From positions 1 to 15,350 of the forward strand of contig JAZNVU010000047.1 of the NCBI GenBank assembly GCA_045592985.1: a DNA stretch of 15,350 bases, given 5' to 3'. A model generated the notes under the pieces. The model made no database searches. It was not told where the DNA came from and worked only from the letters and a program-made list of their open reading frames with translations. The position numbers were made by a program, and so were the translations under genes. The stretch comes from UMGS172 sp045592985 (lineage in GTDB: Bacteria > Bacillota > Clostridia > Oscillospirales > Acutalibacteraceae). Below, one piece after another: positions 7,647-15,218 of the stretch (positions are counted from its first letter, which is position 1; the number at the start of each line of letters is the position of its first letter).

Positions 7647-9486
7647 CCAACATTACCTCTCTAACCATGGATTCACTGTCAAGACCATATAACTTACGTT
7701 GACCTGCAACAGAAGACTGTTTAACAAAATCATCAACAGCAAAAACATTACAAACACCGCTATAACGTTTTTTAAGCAACAAAGAAGCTGTAGACTCAGC
7801 AACTGAACCATGTTCTATACCCTCTTCGAAAAACAGAATATTTTTATACTTAAATATATAGCCAATATATTCTTCCGACAAAGGACACAAAACCGATAGT
7901 TTTATAACGGCTGCAGAAATACCATTTTCTTTAAGTTTTTCTTGTGCTTTGAGTGCCTCAAAAGTAAGTGTACCGTAAGTCACAATTACAGTATTACCGT
8001 CGCCAAAAACAGAAAATTCAGGTGTTTTAAGCGTAGGTTCAGGCAAAACACCCGGTTCGCTACCTCTAGGGTAACGAATTGCGGCAACCCCTTGCGGGTT
8101 TTTCAGACGTTCACGAAGCATTGTTTTCAGTTCCGCATAATCAGACGGAGCAAATATTTTAACTCCGGGTATCATTGAAAGAAACGATACATCAAAAATA
8201 CCTTGATGTGTTTCGCCGTCGTCACCCACAAAACCTGCGCGGTCAACAGCCAATGTCAGTGGCAACCCTGCAATAGCGGCATCGTGAATAATTTGGTCAA
8301 AGCCTCTCTGCAAAAAGGTTGAATAAACGGCAAAAACAGGCTTTAATCCGCATTTGGAAAGAGCCGCAGAAAAGGTCACCGCATGTTCTTCAGCAATGCC
8401 AACATCAAAAAATCTGTCCTTAAATTCATCAGCAAACTTATTAAGACCTGTGCCCGACTTCATAGCGGCAGTAATGGCACAAATATCTTTATCTTCACGT
8501 GCCAATTCACACAAAGTTTCACCGAAAACTGAGGAAAAATTTTGTTTTGAGTTATCAGATACACCAACGTCCAAATCAAACTCCGAAACACCATGATAAT
8601 TACCCGGATTTTGCTCGGCAGGAAGATAACCTTTACCTTTAACCGTTTTAACATGAACAAGAACGGGACGGTGATAATCTTTTGCAACTTCTAATATTTC
8701 GCTCAATTTCTTAACATCGTGACCGTCAACAGGTCCCATATAATAAAAACCAAGCGACTCAAAAATATTACTGTTATAAAGTGCATTTTTAATCATTGAT
8801 TTTACATTAAAAACAAAACTTCTCAAAAACCGGCCGATTAACGGAATTTTCACAAGAAATTTTTCAAAACCGACTTTAAATTTATAATATTTTTTACGCG
8901 TTCTTATGGTACTTAAATGGCTTGCCAAAGCGCCTTTATTCTTAGAAATAGACATTTTATTGTCATTTAAAATAACAACTAGATTGCGGTTTTTACGGTC
9001 AACATTATTAAAAGCCTCATAAACCATACCGCCTGTAAGCGCACCGTCACCCACAACAGCAACGGCACAACCTTTTTCTTGCTTTATTTGTTTTGCCTTG
9101 CAAACACCGTAAGCAGAAGACACCGAAGTGCTGCTGTGACCCGAGATAAAAGCGTCGTGTTCGCTTTCGCTCGGTTTCATAAAGCCTGAAATTCCGCCTT
9201 CTTTACGAAGAGTGTCAAACTGCTCGTACCTACCTGTCAAAAGTTTATGCGTATAACATTGATGGCCAACATCGAATACAATAACATCTTCAGGTGAATT
9301 GAACACCTTGTGAAGTGAAACCGTCAGTTCTACCGCACCTAAGTTAGAAGCAAGATGACCTCCGTTGTGCGAAACGGTATTTATCATTTTATCCCTGATT
9401 TCATTGCACAGCAGGTCGGTCTCTTCCATATTCAATTTTTTTACATCTGTAGGATTTTTTATCCCACTCAAAATGCGGTATTCCAT
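7636..9486 (-). CDS. dxs: 1-deoxy-D-xylulose-5-phosphate synthase
   Basis: Dxs condenses pyruvate with glyceraldehyde 3-phosphate, using thiamine diphosphate, in the first step of the MEP isoprenoid pathway. At 616 residues it has normal length. The thiamine-site motif runs from GDGALTGGMVYEAFNN (146-161) to NDNKMSIS (174-181). GHQCYTHKLLTGR (74-86) carries conserved His residues. The catalytic glutamate lies in EEHAVTFSAAL (366-376), and DRAGFVGDDGETHQG (415-429) is the transketolase-type pyrimidine-domain signature. The C-terminal transketolase domain is complete. The ATG has AAAGGT 10 nt upstream. It sits 14 nt after the prenyl diphosphate synthase gene, so precursor and chain-elongation enzymes are made together. 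Confidence 0.97.
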   Translation of the reverse strand: MEYRILSGIKNPTDVKKLNMEETDLLCNEIRDKMINTVSHNGGHLASNLGAVELTVSLHKVFNSPEDVIVFDVGHQCYTHKLLTGRYEQFDTLRKEGGISGFMKPSESEHDAFISGHSSTSVSSAYGVCKAKQIKQEKGCAVAVVGDGALTGGMVYEAFNNVDRKNRNLVVILNDNKMSISKNKGALASHLSTIRTRKKYYKFKVGFEKFLVKIPLIGRFLRSFVFNVKSMIKNALYNSNIFESLGFYYMGPVDGHDVKKLSEILEVAKDYHRPVLVHVKTVKGKGYLPAEQNPGNYHGVSEFDLDVGVSDNSKQNFSSVFGETLCELAREDKDICAITAAMKSGTGLNKFADEFKDRFFDVGIAEEHAVTFSAALSKCGLKPVFAVYSTFLQRGFDQIIHDAAIAGLPLTLAVDRAGFVGDDGETHQGIFDVSFLSMIPGVKIFAPSDYAELKTMLRERLKNPQGVAAIRYPRGSEPGVLPEPTLKTPEFSVFGDGNTVIVTYGTLTFEALKAQEKLKENGISAAVIKLSVLCPLSEEYIGYIFKYKNILFFEEGIEHGSVAESTASLLLKKRYSGVCNVFAVDDFVKQSSVAGQRKLYGLDSESMVREVMLVEQ

Positions 9487-9500
9487 TAATAAAACAACCT

Positions 9501-10367
9501 TTAATTTTTTCTGTTAACTAATTTTTCTGCAAATTCTTTAATATATTTTGCTTCTTTACCGAAGATTTCAAGTGATTTTAAAGCTGATGTCGTTAAGTTT
9601 ATAACATCTTCCTGCGCTTTTTCAATTCCGACAAACGAAACATAAGTAGATTTATCAGACTGGGTATCACTGCCAACAGGTTTTCCCAGTTGCTCATTTG
9701 TAGATATAATATCAAGAATATCGTCACGAATTTGGAAAGCAAGACCAACCGAAAAAGCAAATTCTTCAGCATTTTTAATTTTTTTATCATCGGCACCTGC
9801 TAAAACACATCCGATTTTAGCTGCTGCAGCCAACAACGCTCCGGTCTTCATGCGGTACATATCAACAACCGCCTGCAAATTCGGTTTATTAGTTTCGAAC
9901 ATAAGGTCGATAACCTGACCACCTATCATACCATCAACACCTGCAAAATTTGACAAAATATCAGCAGCTTTTACAATTCTATCAGCAGGTATATTTTTAC
10001 TCTGTAAAGCAACGTTAAAAGCATGAGTCAGCAAAGCATCACCAGCAAGCAAGGCGTTAGCCTCACCAAAAGCAATGTGGCATGACGGTTTACCTCTGCG
10101 CATATCGTCGTTATCCATGCACGGAAGGTCATCATGAATAAGTGAATAGGTGTGTATCATTTCAACAGCGCAAGCAAAATCAATTGCATCGTTTACGTTA
10201 CCGCCACATATTCTGCAAAATTCAAGCAAAAGTGACGGACGTATTCTTTTGCCTCCTGCAGATGCACTATAACGCATGGCGTCACGCAGAACAGAATACT
10301 CACAGTCTTTATGCGCTAAGATTTCACTAAGTCTTTTTTCGATTAAAGCAGGATAAGTATTAAGCAT
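9501..10367 (-). CDS. ispA: Polyprenyl (farnesyl/geranylgeranyl) diphosphate synthase
   Basis: This 288-residue enzyme elongates allylic diphosphates with isopentenyl diphosphate. The first aspartate-rich motif DDLPCMD (79-85) has the two-residue insertion of bacterial type II FPP synthases, and is followed by MRRGKPSCH (89-97). The second motif DDILD is at 215-219. GGKRIRPSL (38-46) is the substrate-diphosphate motif. Chain length (C15 or C20) cannot be fixed from sequence alone. The start is ATG 10365-10367, with GGAGG six bases upstream inside xseB; a longer frame up to 10391 lacks an SD. It overlaps the end of xseB by 8 nt, implying coupled translation. Its place beside dxs is the conserved isoprenoid gene pair. 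Confidence 0.95.
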   Translation of the reverse strand: MLNTYPALIEKRLSEILAHKDCEYSVLRDAMRYSASAGGKRIRPSLLLEFCRICGGNVNDAIDFACAVEMIHTYSLIHDDLPCMDNDDMRRGKPSCHIAFGEANALLAGDALLTHAFNVALQSKNIPADRIVKAADILSNFAGVDGMIGGQVIDLMFETNKPNLQAVVDMYRMKTGALLAAAAKIGCVLAGADDKKIKNAEEFAFSVGLAFQIRDDILDIISTNEQLGKPVGSDTQSDKSTYVSFVGIEKAQEDVINLTTSALKSLEIFGKEAKYIKEFAEKLVNRKN

Positions 10368-10560
10368 CTTTATCCTCCAAAATATTATCAATGTTTTCTA
10401 TTTTTTGCTTAGCGTTTTCAAGTTGCTTTTTACACTCGTTAGAAAGTTTAAGACCGTTAGTGTATAACTCAATTGACTCGTCAAGACTGCAGGAACCACT
10501 TTCTAACTTAGCAACTATTTTTTCCAACTCTAAAATATTATCTTCAAATGATTTACTCAT
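10360..10560 (-). CDS. xseB: Exodeoxyribonuclease VII small subunit
   Basis: The protein has 66 residues starting at MSKSFEDNILELEKIV (ATG 10558-10560). The motif FEDN..ELEKIVAKLESGSCSLDESIELYTNGLKL is the family core, two helices forming a hairpin that coats the XseA stalk. Several small subunits join each large subunit of this ssDNA exonuclease. The AAAGGA site sits in front of the ATG, only 2 nt beyond the xseA stop codon. A longer frame to 10593 overlaps xseA and lacks support. It ends inside the start region of ispA. Confidence 0.95.
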   Translation of the reverse strand: MSKSFEDNILELEKIVAKLESGSCSLDESIELYTNGLKLSNECKKQLENAKQKIENIDNILEDKDA

Positions 10561-10562
10561 AA

Positions 10563-11771
10563 TTAATTCCTTTCGGTCGAAACTACGGTACAAACCGCTG
10601 TACCATCGGCTAATTTTAAGTTTATACTGTCATCTGCGCTTAAATCATCAACACTTTGTACTGTTTTACCACACTTTTCGGCAACTAAAAAACCGCGCTT
10701 TAAAACCCTCATAGGGTCAAGTGCTTCAAGTTTTGACATAAGTTCGGCTAATTTTGTTCCGTATTCATAATCAACCTTACTTCTGCAAAACTCGAGCCTT
10801 GTAAATAAACCGTCAAGTTTTAGAGACAAAACATTATACATTTCATCAGGCTTTACAAACACATTAGACTTTGAAACGGTTTCAAAACGTCTCAAACCTA
10901 AATTATAAACATTCATAACAGCTGAATGCATACGCTGTTCAGCCAAAACCAAAGAAGAATAAACATCTCGTAAATCCGGCACAGCCAACTCAGCCGCAGC
11001 AGACGGTGTAGGTGCTCTTAAATCGGCTACAAAGTCGCATATGGTAAAATCGGTTTCATGCCCTACTGCAGAAATTACGGGAATACGAGAACCGAAAACT
11101 GCTCTTGCCAATTGTTCATCATTAAAGCACCACAAATCTTCGGCAGAACCGCCACCTCGACCGATAATGATTGCATCGCAATCGGTTCTATTTACCTTAC
11201 TCAAAGCAGAAATCATCTGTTCTGCAGAACCTGCACCCTGCACAGACACAGGGCACATAACGAGCGTTGCAACAGGCCAACGACGTCCAATAACATTTAT
11301 CATATCCTGCACAGCAGCACCGGTTGCCGAGGTTATTATAGCAATTTTCCTTGGAAATTTTGGAATAGTTTTTTTATGCCGAGCATCAAACAAACCTTCT
11401 TTTGCCAGTTTCTCTTTCAACTGTTCAAAAGCCAAAGCAATACTTCCAACACCGTCCGGCATTATATCGGTAACGTAGATTTGATAATTACCATCTTTTT
11501 CATAAAGATTGACACTGCACGAACAAATAACTTTCATACCCTCTTTGGGTAAAAATTTTAGTTTTGCGGCATAAGAACTGAACATGACTGCTCTTACAGC
11601 AGCACCCTCATCTTTTATAGAAAAATACATATGACCGCTGAACGAGTTGACCTTAAGATTGGAAATCTCGCCTTTTACAAACAACGACTTAAGGTTTCTA
11701 TCACCTTCCAACACCGATTTAACGTACTTATTCAGTTGTGTAACACTCAAAGTAACAAAATTCGGCGTCAC
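10563..11771 (-). CDS. xseA: Exodeoxyribonuclease VII large subunit
   Basis: This 402-residue catalytic subunit degrades ssDNA to oligonucleotides from both ends. The N-terminal OB-fold (about 5-105) contains VKGEISNLKVNSFSGHMYFS. The catalytic domain carries GRGGGSAEDLW (204-214), GHETDFTICD (237-246) and RAPTPSAAAE (252-261), which are the conserved nuclease motifs. The C-terminal part (about 270-370) is the helical stalk that binds XseB. The start is GTG 11769-11771, with AGGTG about 7 nt upstream; MTPNFVTLSVTQLN is a typical N-terminus. The preceding TsaD-like gene stops at 11783, so the SD begins right at that stop codon. Confidence 0.96.
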   Translation of the reverse strand: MTPNFVTLSVTQLNKYVKSVLEGDRNLKSLFVKGEISNLKVNSFSGHMYFSIKDEGAAVRAVMFSSYAAKLKFLPKEGMKVICSCSVNLYEKDGNYQIYVTDIMPDGVGSIALAFEQLKEKLAKEGLFDARHKKTIPKFPRKIAIITSATGAAVQDMINVIGRRWPVATLVMCPVSVQGAGSAEQMISALSKVNRTDCDAIIIGRGGGSAEDLWCFNDEQLARAVFGSRIPVISAVGHETDFTICDFVADLRAPTPSAAAELAVPDLRDVYSSLVLAEQRMHSAVMNVYNLGLRRFETVSKSNVFVKPDEMYNVLSLKLDGLFTRLEFCRSKVDYEYGTKLAELMSKLEALDPMRVLKRGFLVAEKCGKTVQSVDDLSADDSINLKLADGTAVCTVVSTERN

Positions 11772-11782
11772 AAGAATTCACC

Positions 11783-12715
11783 TCATTTATTATGCAGTAT
11801 AGATGTCATAACCGCAGTTCCTACGGCATTGTCGGAAGAAAGTTCGGTTGAAGCAAAATGTGCACCAAACTTATCGGTCAAGTTTTTTCTGATAAGAGTA
11901 TTACTCATAACTCCACCAGCAAATACAAGGGGCAAATTACCGTATTCTAAGAAAATGCCCTCGGTCATTTTTTCAAGCGTATTGGATAAATAGGTTAATG
12001 TATACAACGCAATATCGGGAGCAGGTACACCTTTAGAAAGCAAGTTTTCAGCCTTATTTTGCAGACCGGAAATACAGCAATCAAGCCCTTTAAGAACAAC
12101 TTTTGGTTTTTCGGGCAAAGTGCCGCTTAAAGATAGTTTATCAAGTTCTTTTCCTGCAGGAAAAGAAAGACCTAACAATTTGCCAACACGGTCAACCGCC
12201 TGTCCCATTTTAAGGTCGAGCGAGCAACCGATAATTTGGGGCTTAAAGAAATCGTCTTTATCATACGTCACAAGTAAAGCCTCGGTGGTACCGCCCGAAA
12301 CATGAAAGGATATAAATTTTTGACCCAAAAGGTCTAAACGGTTGCAGGAATAAAGAGCAGCCGCAATGTGACCAGATTGATGTGAAAATTTATAAAGCGG
12401 CACATTTTTTGCTGCCGCTATACCCTCGGCAACAGCAACTCCACCTAAAAAGCAAGGCATATAACTGCCATCCTGCGACCTTGGACGGCTTGAAACACCA
12501 ACGGCATCGATGTTGTCAACGCCGTTTAAAGCACCTTTAACGATGTCAGGAAGGTTTTTTATATGCAAAAACAAAGCGTCACTCTGTCTCAAACCCACTG
12601 CACCGTCTTTAACCTCTAAAATACGACGAGAATTAACAAAAGTTTTTAAATCTTTATCAACAACAGCCGCAGAGGTTGTATAATTACTCGTATCAATTCC
12701 TATAGAAAACTGCAT
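11783..12715 (-). CDS. TsaD/Kae1-like (M22 family) protein
   Basis: This 310-residue protein shares the ASKHA fold and landmarks of TsaD, the enzyme that makes t6A in ANN-decoding tRNAs, but is divergent. IGIDTSNYTTSAAVVD (5-20) replaces the canonical 'GIETSCDETAvAvv'. The two metal-ligand histidines are kept (SHQSGH, H112 and H116), as are SGGT (140-143), FAGGVMSNTLIR (265-276) and SSDNA with D295. The usual NHLEGH, FSGLKTA and CTDNA wording is altered. It is annotated as a glycoprotease or M22 peptidase in Clostridia, and that activity is not established. The main TsaD gene is probably elsewhere. ATG 12713-12715 lies one base after the nusB stop, suggesting coupling; a TTG at 12733 is an alternative start. 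The biological role is unknown. Confidence 0.8.
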   Translation of the reverse strand: MQFSIGIDTSNYTTSAAVVDKDLKTFVNSRRILEVKDGAVGLRQSDALFLHIKNLPDIVKGALNGVDNIDAVGVSSRPRSQDGSYMPCFLGGVAVAEGIAAAKNVPLYKFSHQSGHIAAALYSCNRLDLLGQKFISFHVSGGTTEALLVTYDKDDFFKPQIIGCSLDLKMGQAVDRVGKLLGLSFPAGKELDKLSLSGTLPEKPKVVLKGLDCCISGLQNKAENLLSKGVPAPDIALYTLTYLSNTLEKMTEGIFLEYGNLPLVFAGGVMSNTLIRKNLTDKFGAHFASTELSSDNAVGTAVMTSILHNK

Positions 12716-12716
12716 T

Positions 12717-13115
12717 TTACAATTTTCTAGCAACGGTACCTAAAACACCGTTGACAAACGAAGAATCATCAGCCGTTGAATATTTTTTGCAAAGTTCAAC
12801 CGCTTCGTCAATAGAAACCGCGACAGGAATTTCATCCATAAATTTCATTTCATAAATAGCAAGACGCAAAACTGCCAACGATACTTTGCTGATACGTCCA
12901 ATTGTCCAACCCGAAAGGTTTGCCGAAATTATTTCATCAATAGCGTCTACATTTTCAAAAACACCTGTGAATGCTTTCACAACGTAACCGTCTTTATCTT
13001 CTGCAAAATCACGTGTTTCCTTTGCCATTTCGAGTATTTCGGGTACATCGTATTCGCTGAAATTCTTTTCAAAAACAAGAACAAATGCTTGTTCTCTTGC
13101 CATACTTCTGGTCAT
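12717..13115 (-). CDS. nusB: Transcription antitermination factor NusB
   Basis: This all-helical 132-residue RNA-binding protein, with NusE (S10), binds boxA in rRNA leaders and promotes antitermination. MTRSMAREQAFVLVFE (1-16) fits the family start 'Rr.aRe.alq.Ly', and the C-terminal half IGRISKVSLAVLRLAIYEM through FVNGVLGTVAR is characteristic (e.g. 'DravLRlaiyEl', 'fvNgvLd.ia'). ATG 13113-13115 has AGGTG 7 nt upstream. It is the first gene of the minus-strand operon, about 60 nt downstream of a plausible promoter. Heading this cluster is its standard place in Firmicutes. Confidence 0.95.
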   Translation of the reverse strand: MTRSMAREQAFVLVFEKNFSEYDVPEILEMAKETRDFAEDKDGYVVKAFTGVFENVDAIDEIISANLSGWTIGRISKVSLAVLRLAIYEMKFMDEIPVAVSIDEAVELCKKYSTADDSSFVNGVLGTVARKL

Positions 13116-13177
13116 AACACACCTGCTTAATTAAGATTTGCACCAATGATAATTTAATGCATTTTTATTCACAATAT

Positions 13178-13206
13178 ATAGTACAATAAAAAATGATAAA
13201 ATTCAA
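13178..13206 (-). promoter_or_regulatory. Probable promoter of the nusB-to-tyrS operon
   Basis: On the minus strand, TTGAAT (13201-13206) and TACTAT (13178-13183) are 17 nt apart, upstream of nusB. The -35 is good; the -10 matches 4 of 6 positions. Overlapping AT-rich hexamers (TATATT) offer alternatives, so the exact -10 is uncertain. No other comparable promoter is evident in the tightly packed genes below. Confidence 0.5.
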
Positions 13207-13253
13207 GTAATTTTAACCGATAAATGTATAAATAATCAAAAAATAATTTACTA

Positions 13254-13282
13254 TTGCAATATTATTTGCATGTTGATATAAT
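13254..13282 (+). promoter_or_regulatory. Sigma-A-type promoter of the DivIVA-like/fumarase-beta pair
   Basis: TTGCAA (13254-13259) and a perfect TATAAT (13277-13282) are separated by 17 nt. The expected start of transcription is near 13289, about 50 nt before the ATG at 13338. It is back to back with the nusB promoter, with about 50 nt between the two -35 boxes. The rest of the 222-nt divergent region (13116-13337) is AT-rich, and I see no clear operator or riboswitch in it. Confidence 0.82.
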
Positions 13283-13337
13283 GATTTAAAGATAAAAATG
13301 AAATTGCTCGAATGCGTTTTCATATTGGGGTGGTATT

Positions 13338-13874
13338 ATGGCTATAAAATTCAGGAATAGTTTTTTAGGCTTTAACAAAGACGATGTACATGCTTTCGTT
13401 ATGTCGGCTAAAGAAAATGAATATAAATCTGAAAAGACAATAAAAGAACTTAACGAAAAAGTAAATCTGCTTGATAAAAAAATCTCTGAAATTACAGCAG
13501 AACTTGAAACTGCGAAAGCCGAATTAACAGAGTATAAAGCTAAAGAAGACTCACTAAAAAAACTCAGTGAAAGCATCGGTAAACTTTACCTTGTTGCACA
13601 ATCGAATGCGCGAGCTATTGCTGAAGCATCAAAAGAAAATATTGAAAAATCTTCTATAGCTGTTGAAATGAACATCAATGCAGCAGACGAAGCAGAAACC
13701 GGTTTTGCTGAAATAGAACAACGGCTTAATGAGCAAGTAGCGGCGTTCAATAATGAAATAGAACAACTTCGCAACTGTTTGAGAGAGACAAAAGAGCGTG
13801 TTTCTGTAAACAATAGAATTATAGCGGACAGCGAAAAGAATCTCGACGAAATGACTGCTGAAATTTTGGGTTAA
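13338..13874 (+). CDS. DivIVA-like coiled-coil protein
   Basis: This 178-residue protein starts with MAIKFRNSFLGFNKDDVHAFV, which matches the DivIVA/GpsB N-terminal signature ('F....rGYn..eVd.Fl') used for binding negatively curved membrane. Almost all the rest is Glu/Lys/Ala-rich heptad-like sequence, with coiled coils at about 25-78 and 105-172 and a break near 80-90. DivIVA-type proteins scaffold cell-division, polar or cell-wall factors; this one is too short and diverged to assign as DivIVA, GpsB or SepIVA. There is no transmembrane segment or signal peptide. GGGGTGG (13327-13333) precedes the ATG. The next gene, fumarase beta, begins 5 nt after its stop, so they are co-transcribed, although no functional link is obvious. 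Confidence 0.75.
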   Translation: MAIKFRNSFLGFNKDDVHAFVMSAKENEYKSEKTIKELNEKVNLLDKKISEITAELETAKAELTEYKAKEDSLKKLSESIGKLYLVAQSNARAIAEASKENIEKSSIAVEMNINAADEAETGFAEIEQRLNEQVAAFNNEIEQLRNCLRETKERVSVNNRIIADSEKNLDEMTAEILG

Positions 13875-13879
13875 GTAAT

Positions 13880-14410
13880 ATGGTTATTCACAAAATCAAT
13901 ACTTCTGAACTAAACTGCCGTATTCCTGAAATTCATTGTGGAGATAAGGTTTTACTTAGCGGAACCGTGTATACTGCTCGCGATGCTGCTCATGCAAGAA
14001 TTTTAGAATTAATTAAAGCAGGTAAACCTCTTCCTTTTAATATCAAAAATTCAGCAATTTATTATGCTGGACCGACTCCGACACCGAATGGCATGGCTAT
14101 TGGCAGTTGCGGACCGACAACATCATCAAGAATGGATGTTTTCACCCCTCACCTGCTTGATTTAGGCCTTAAATGTATGATTGGCAAAGGTCAACGGAGT
14201 ACCGAAGTGTGTAAATCAATCGTCAAAAATAATGCAATTTATCTTTGTGCTATTGGTGGAGCAGGAGCACTTGCTGCTGAATGTATTTCCGACTGTGTGA
14301 TTATTGCTTTTGATGACCTCGGTTGTGAGTCGATAAAAAAACTTGAATTTAACAATTTTCCGCTTATAGCCGCTATCGACTGTCACGGTGGCAACCTGTT
14401 TAAAGTATAA
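13880..14410 (+). CDS. Class I fumarate hydratase/tartrate dehydratase beta subunit
   Basis: This 176-residue protein matches the fumarase C-terminal (beta) domain over its whole length: GDKVLLSGTVYTARDAAHARI (21-41), AIYYAGPTPTP (about 59-69) and SCGPTTSSRMD (about 76-86), then the GKGQRST loop and the IGGAGALAAE stretch. In two-subunit class I fumarases the alpha subunit holds the [4Fe-4S] cluster and beta completes the active site, hydrating fumarate to malate; the L-tartrate dehydratase beta subunit is very similar. No alpha subunit is in the window, although the two genes usually adjoin. The frame is intact with no frameshift. It is tightly coupled to the DivIVA-like gene, and only a weak GGG precedes the ATG. 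The family is sure; fumarate versus tartrate is not. Confidence 0.88.
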   Translation: MVIHKINTSELNCRIPEIHCGDKVLLSGTVYTARDAAHARILELIKAGKPLPFNIKNSAIYYAGPTPTPNGMAIGSCGPTTSSRMDVFTPHLLDLGLKCMIGKGQRSTEVCKSIVKNNAIYLCAIGGAGALAAECISDCVIIAFDDLGCESIKKLEFNNFPLIAAIDCHGGNLFKV

Positions 14411-14432
14411 CTACCTGCCGTACCGGTAGTTA
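14408..14432 (+). repeat. Short hairpin at the fumarase-beta stop codon
   Basis: TAACTACC (14408-14415) and GGTAGTTA (14425-14432) are perfect 8-bp complements around a 9-nt loop. The left arm starts with the stop codon. No T-tract follows, so it is not a terminator by itself; it may protect the mRNA 3' end or be chance. Confidence 0.4.
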
Positions 14433-14583
14433 TCGTTGCACAAAATAAAAATTAATAATAAAATTAAAAAGGAACCAATCCTTACGGACTGGTTCCTTTT
14501 TAATTGAAAGGGTTGCACAAATTCGAAACTCTTTGAAATTTTGACCTATGTGTTCGAACCCCTACAGATTTTACATTATATAT
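14411..14583. other. Intergenic region between convergent genes
   Basis: This 173-nt stretch holds the stop-codon hairpin, the intrinsic terminator at 14462-14505, a 10-bp direct repeat GTTGCACAAA (14435-14444 and 14512-14521) and a tRNA T-arm-like string GTTCGAACCCC (14552-14562). No complete tRNA or other RNA gene can be folded around the last of these. Confidence 0.5.
14462..14505 (+). terminator. Intrinsic terminator of the DivIVA-like/fumarase-beta transcript
   Basis: The left arm 14462-14481 and right arm 14486-14505 form a 20-bp stem with one A-C mismatch and a TTAC loop. The GC-rich core GGAACCA/TGGTTCC is flanked by an A-run and a T-run, so it can also work on the minus strand, ending the convergent acetyltransferase gene. 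It lies about 50 nt after the fumarase-beta stop. Confidence 0.9.
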
Positions 14584-15024
14584 TTATAACTCTTGAATAT
14601 AAATTTTTTCTTCCGAACCCCAAGGAGACATTTTTCTATCAATAACTTTAAACCCATATTTCTCATATAAATTTTCGTGGTCACTTACAAGATATACTTT
14701 ATCAAAACCAATCGATTTTAAATATTTCATTGAATATACAATTAAATTTTGGCTCAACCTGTTTCCTCGACATTCTTCATCAACAAACAAATAACCGATA
14801 TAAGGTGTATAAATTAGATTTGGAATACAATCGGTCTTTGCAACAGTACAGTAACCACAAATTTCATTATTATCAAAGGCAACGATAACTCTTTCCCAAT
14901 CTTTAAAATCATTGTTCATCATAGCCTTTGCTAATGACTTACCTGCTTTCCACGAGCAATTATATGCATAACTTTTCACTTTGTTCCACATTTCGTCAGA
15001 TGCGGTAATAGCTTTAATTATCAT
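14584..15024 (-). CDS. GNAT-family N-acetyltransferase
   Basis: This 146-residue protein has the GNAT layout. YIGYLFVDEECRGNRLSQNLI (about 75-95) contains the beta4-strand and the pyrophosphate-binding loop, here ECRGNRLSQNL in place of the common 'RGkGiG..Ll'. VYLVSDHENLYEKYGFKV (110-127) is the conserved 'l...n..lYek.GF' ending. It transfers an acetyl group from acetyl-CoA; the acceptor is unknown. A fairly AT-rich gene with an AAGGAG site 5 nt before ATG 15022-15024, it shares its first four bases (ATGA) with the stop of the four-helix-bundle remnant. It converges on the fumarase-beta gene. It is probably an accessory gene. Confidence 0.85.
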   Translation of the reverse strand: MIIKAITASDEMWNKVKSYAYNCSWKAGKSLAKAMMNNDFKDWERVIVAFDNNEICGYCTVAKTDCIPNLIYTPYIGYLFVDEECRGNRLSQNLIVYSMKYLKSIGFDKVYLVSDHENLYEKYGFKVIDRKMSPWGSEEKIYIQEL

Positions 15025-15218
15025 TTATTCTCCTTCGATTTAACTGTATTTACCGATGAAATCAGCATTACACGAATACTTGTGCAAGTGGAATCGAGGT
15101 TTTTATAGGTTGCTTCATCAATATAATTCGTTTTATATAAAAGTTCAAGCCAATAGCCTGTTTTATTGAAGAAATCGCTCTCAAAATGAATGTTGTTGCA
15201 TTTAAAAGACTCGCACAA
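15021..15218 (-). pseudogene. Four-helix-bundle (23S intervening-sequence type) protein, 5'-truncated and shortened
   Basis: The C-terminal stretch TGYWLELLYKTNYIDEATYKNLDSTCTSIRVML matches the last two helices of the S23/four-helix-bundle family ('ETeYWLeLL..tgyi.e.e...l...c.ei..ml'). Only 65 codons can be read, from a TTG directly after an in-frame stop. The family's N-terminal two helices (about 60 residues) are absent. The helix 'iAlKEa.E' before YWLELL also seems missing, because ESDFFNK joins straight to TGYWLELL. This makes it a decayed or rearranged copy. The intact family consists of small proteins of poorly known function, found in rRNA intervening sequences, beside diversity-generating retroelements (Avd) and near mobile DNA. 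It overlaps the acetyltransferase gene by 4 nt (ATGA). Confidence 0.65.

Noticed and set aside
14435..14521. The GTTGCACAAA direct repeats as target-site duplications of an insertion sequence
   Set aside because: They flank only a terminator of about 70 nt, with no terminal inverted repeats or transposase; a 10-bp match in AT-rich DNA can be chance.
14545..14583. A tRNA gene suggested by GTTCGAACCCC
   Set aside because: The T-stem bases do not pair beyond one G-C, and no D-arm, anticodon arm or acceptor stem can be found upstream.
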